The translations under genes and the position numbers were made by a program. DNA of 64,000 bases from CAZOOM01 sp964460795 (lineage in GTDB: Bacteria > Omnitrophota > Omnitrophia > Omnitrophales > Aquincolibacteriaceae). This document shows positions 59,601 through 62,600 of this stretch, piece by piece (within the stretch, counting starts at the first letter, position 1; each line of letters starts with the position of its first letter). The stretch covers positions 1 to 64,000 of the forward strand of contig CAYWRU010000009.1 of assembly GCA_964460795.1 (NCBI GenBank), in the 5' to 3' direction. The notes beneath the pieces were generated by a model, which had not been told where the DNA came from, did not search any database, and saw nothing but the letters and a program-made list of their open reading frames with translations.

Positions 59601-62600
59601 CCTGTTCATCATAAAAAAGAACGACTGTTTTTTCCCCTCCCGAGCCAGAAAGGATTGGATCCATATTGTTGATGTTATCTTTCCGCATACGATCGGGATT
59701 CTTTTCATTTGATCGATCGAGATAATAATGAAGCAGTTGCCATTCAAGCGGCGATGAAGTTCCCCACACGCTGAAAATGAGCGCACAATCATATGCACCG
59801 CCCGTGGATTGAATATCCAAAGATCCACTTTTCAATGTCTTGTAATTCTTAAGGCGAATCGGGAACATGCCCACATCCCTAAATGTCCGTCCTCGTAAAG
59901 GAAGGCCCTCTTCACGCTCGTAGCGATCCATTAATTTTTTCTGAGACAACAGATCCCTAAATGTATCCATAAAAGAATTAATAACGTCTCTTTTTTCCAT
60001 CAAGGCTGCCCGAGCCTCCCCTTCTCGCACTTCAGCAGGTTCTCTCGCGCTGGCCCCTTGAGTTTCGGCAGGTGGGACAGAATCCCAAGTTAGATTTGCA
60101 CCGGAGAGATCCGAGTTTTGGTCGAGGATTTTTCCTGGCAATTCTTTTTCAAAAAAATCCTTGATCGCATCTTTTTCTGGATCGCCGGATCGGGCCTCTG
60201 CATAACCTAAGATAAAGTAAGCCGCCCGGATAATTTTGAAGTCTTGATGAACGGTTAACGAAAGATTTCCCATCAACTGATCGCCGCTTCTGAGCCCATA
60301 CCACACCGTGACTTCTTCGGGTTTGTCCACACCTGCAAATTTTTGATCGCGCGTCACACCTTCATACTTAAGCGTGATCAATTCCCGTTTAGGATCCTGG
60401 AACCGAAGGGTTCCCTGTCGAGGGATCGGCCGTGTCAAGATTGGAGAAATAACCGTTCGGCCATCCGGTTCTGTGTCAGGCACTCGATTGCTATCGGGGG
60501 TCAAAGAGAAGATGAGTTGCTTGGTCAGCGGCCAAAGTTGCTCTTTGACGATTTGCTGCTGAGCGAAAAAATTACGTCCCTCATCAGGCAAGAAAGCTCG
60601 CAATAGGGCATCAATTTTTTCAACAACATCCGCAGGTCCCAAAATACTTTTGAGGTCCGTCCATGTGCGTAGCAGCGAATACCGTTGTGCATAAGTTTGT
60701 CCATTGACGCTGTCGATCATCGAGCTGCCGGATCGAAAAACCAATGAACGAATAGTTTCAATATTCCGCACTTCGGAGCGTTTTAATTCTGAACGCGCTG
60801 CTTTGGATTTTCCGTCAGGATCAACCCACGTTTTGGGATCCGCGGCAAGCGCTAATTCGGCTGGATTTCCACTGTCGACAAAAACAAGATCCACCGGGTG
60901 ACCATTCATCACGGAACGAAGTTCAGTAAGTTGATCCTCAGATCCTACAAAAATCAAGCCTTGCGCTTTTGAAATCCCTAAATCTGAAAAAGGATGGGAC
61001 TCAAGAGGATCTAGAAAGCGAACCTCGCGCTTTACAAACAATTCGCTCAATTGAAATTCTTCAAGAATATCAGACGCCAATGCTCCCTCGTCCGCTTGCA
61101 GAAGAAAGACCTGCTCCTCGTGATGATTCTTTGAAAGTCTTTGGATTCCACTTACGATGTCCCGATCCACCTTAAGACGCGGTAAAAATTCAGTCTGATT
61201 TCTCATTTCTGATCGTTTTCCGAACGGGGAAAAGCGTTTGACAGAATTCAAGCTGCTTGCTAGTCTACCGTCCCCTTGAAAATGCGCTAACCTTCCCTCA
61301 GAAAAGGAAGATGTGACATGAGACAGTCGAGCAAAGGTTCCGAATATCCCCGTGAGCGCGAGTTTAAAGTGATTCTTGAGGACATCCATAGCCAGTTCAA
61401 AGTTTTCGGCGAAGGCATGAACGATATCCGTAACTGCCTTGGCCGTGTTGAAAATCGCTTGGACCACGTTGAATCGGAGGTCACCCAAATGAAGTTTGAG
61501 ATGGGAATCCTTAAGTCCGACGTGGGGACTCTCAAGTCTGACGTAGGCACTCTCAGGTCCGAGATGAGAGAGATGAAGCTGGAAATGGGTCATTTTAGGA
61601 GAGTCCTGCCGACTCTCGCTACGAAGGACGACCTGCTTGCTTTGGAGCGCCGCCTGATCCGCCTCGAAACTCCCCGATAAACCAGTACTCAGTACAGAGT
61701 CCTTAGTACTTAGTAATGATTCCCTCGTATGAAGCGTTCTTTTTCCCCGCACTTCGGAACGACTCCGGACGATTTTAGCCTGTGCAGCACCAGGTCGTTT
61801 TTTTTTAAATTCCACTGCAAAGCGCATAACCATCTGCTCCAAACTAAGCGATCCCCTCCGAATCACCGGCACCTTCAATTCTTTTTTCAAGCCCTTGATG
61901 CTAGATGCTTCACCTGTTTGCATCAAAACAGGCATGGAAGGAAATCGCTTTTGTATTTCACGGATCAATTCATCGCCATTCATGAAGAGCTTCACACCAT
62001 CCGCCATCTGATAATCAGTCAAAACAAGATCAAATTTTTTGGAACGAAGAACTCGCAACGCCTTCTGACCGCCCTCTGCTGTCGTAATACTGTACTGTGC
62101 GAGCGCTTCCAACCCTTTCTTCAAAATCGAGGTCTCGGGAACATCGTCATCAACCAAAAGAATTTTTTTACCTCTCAAAATATCTTGTGCCCACTTCAGT
62201 GTTTTATTTCGTACTTCGGAGCGGGTAATCCCCATTCTGGGAAAATTAAATTTACTCAGAATATATTTCATATCCGTAAGCTCATGGCCCGGCTTACTCC
62301 ACTCCCAATATTGGAGATGCTGACCAGCCGCCGCAAGTTTTCGTACCGCGGCCTCGCTTAACATAAAAGGAGCCCCTGAAAGCTCTTGCAAAGAAACTCT
62401 AGGGCTTTGAAATAATTTTGGATTTTTATTAAGGAGCCAGCGGATGATTTCTTTGATTTTATCCTGATGCCTTTCAATCTTATTAGGATCCAATTTTGCG
62501 CCCATACCCCCGGGAATAGTGACGCCATTATCCCCACCGCTATAGGCCAATTGATCAAAAAATGTTCGAATCGCATCCGGCGTATCCACGGCAGTACTCT

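Larger units (their letters stand above)
61216..61746 (-). other. Cassette whose minus-strand reading is antisense to a real gene
   Basis: Read as part of the giant protein this segment gives a low-complexity chain rich in His, Leu and Ser (LHLSHLGPESAYVRLESPHV) without family features. On the plus strand it carries promoter, ribosome-binding site and gene (next entry), then a repeat. The minus frame stays open over 180 codons. Confidence 0.7.

Noticed and set aside
61729..62361. Plus-strand open frame of 210 codons opposite the receiver-domain cassette
   Set aside because: The receiver domain on the minus strand has clear conserved residues; the plus-strand product is Phe/His-rich without features.
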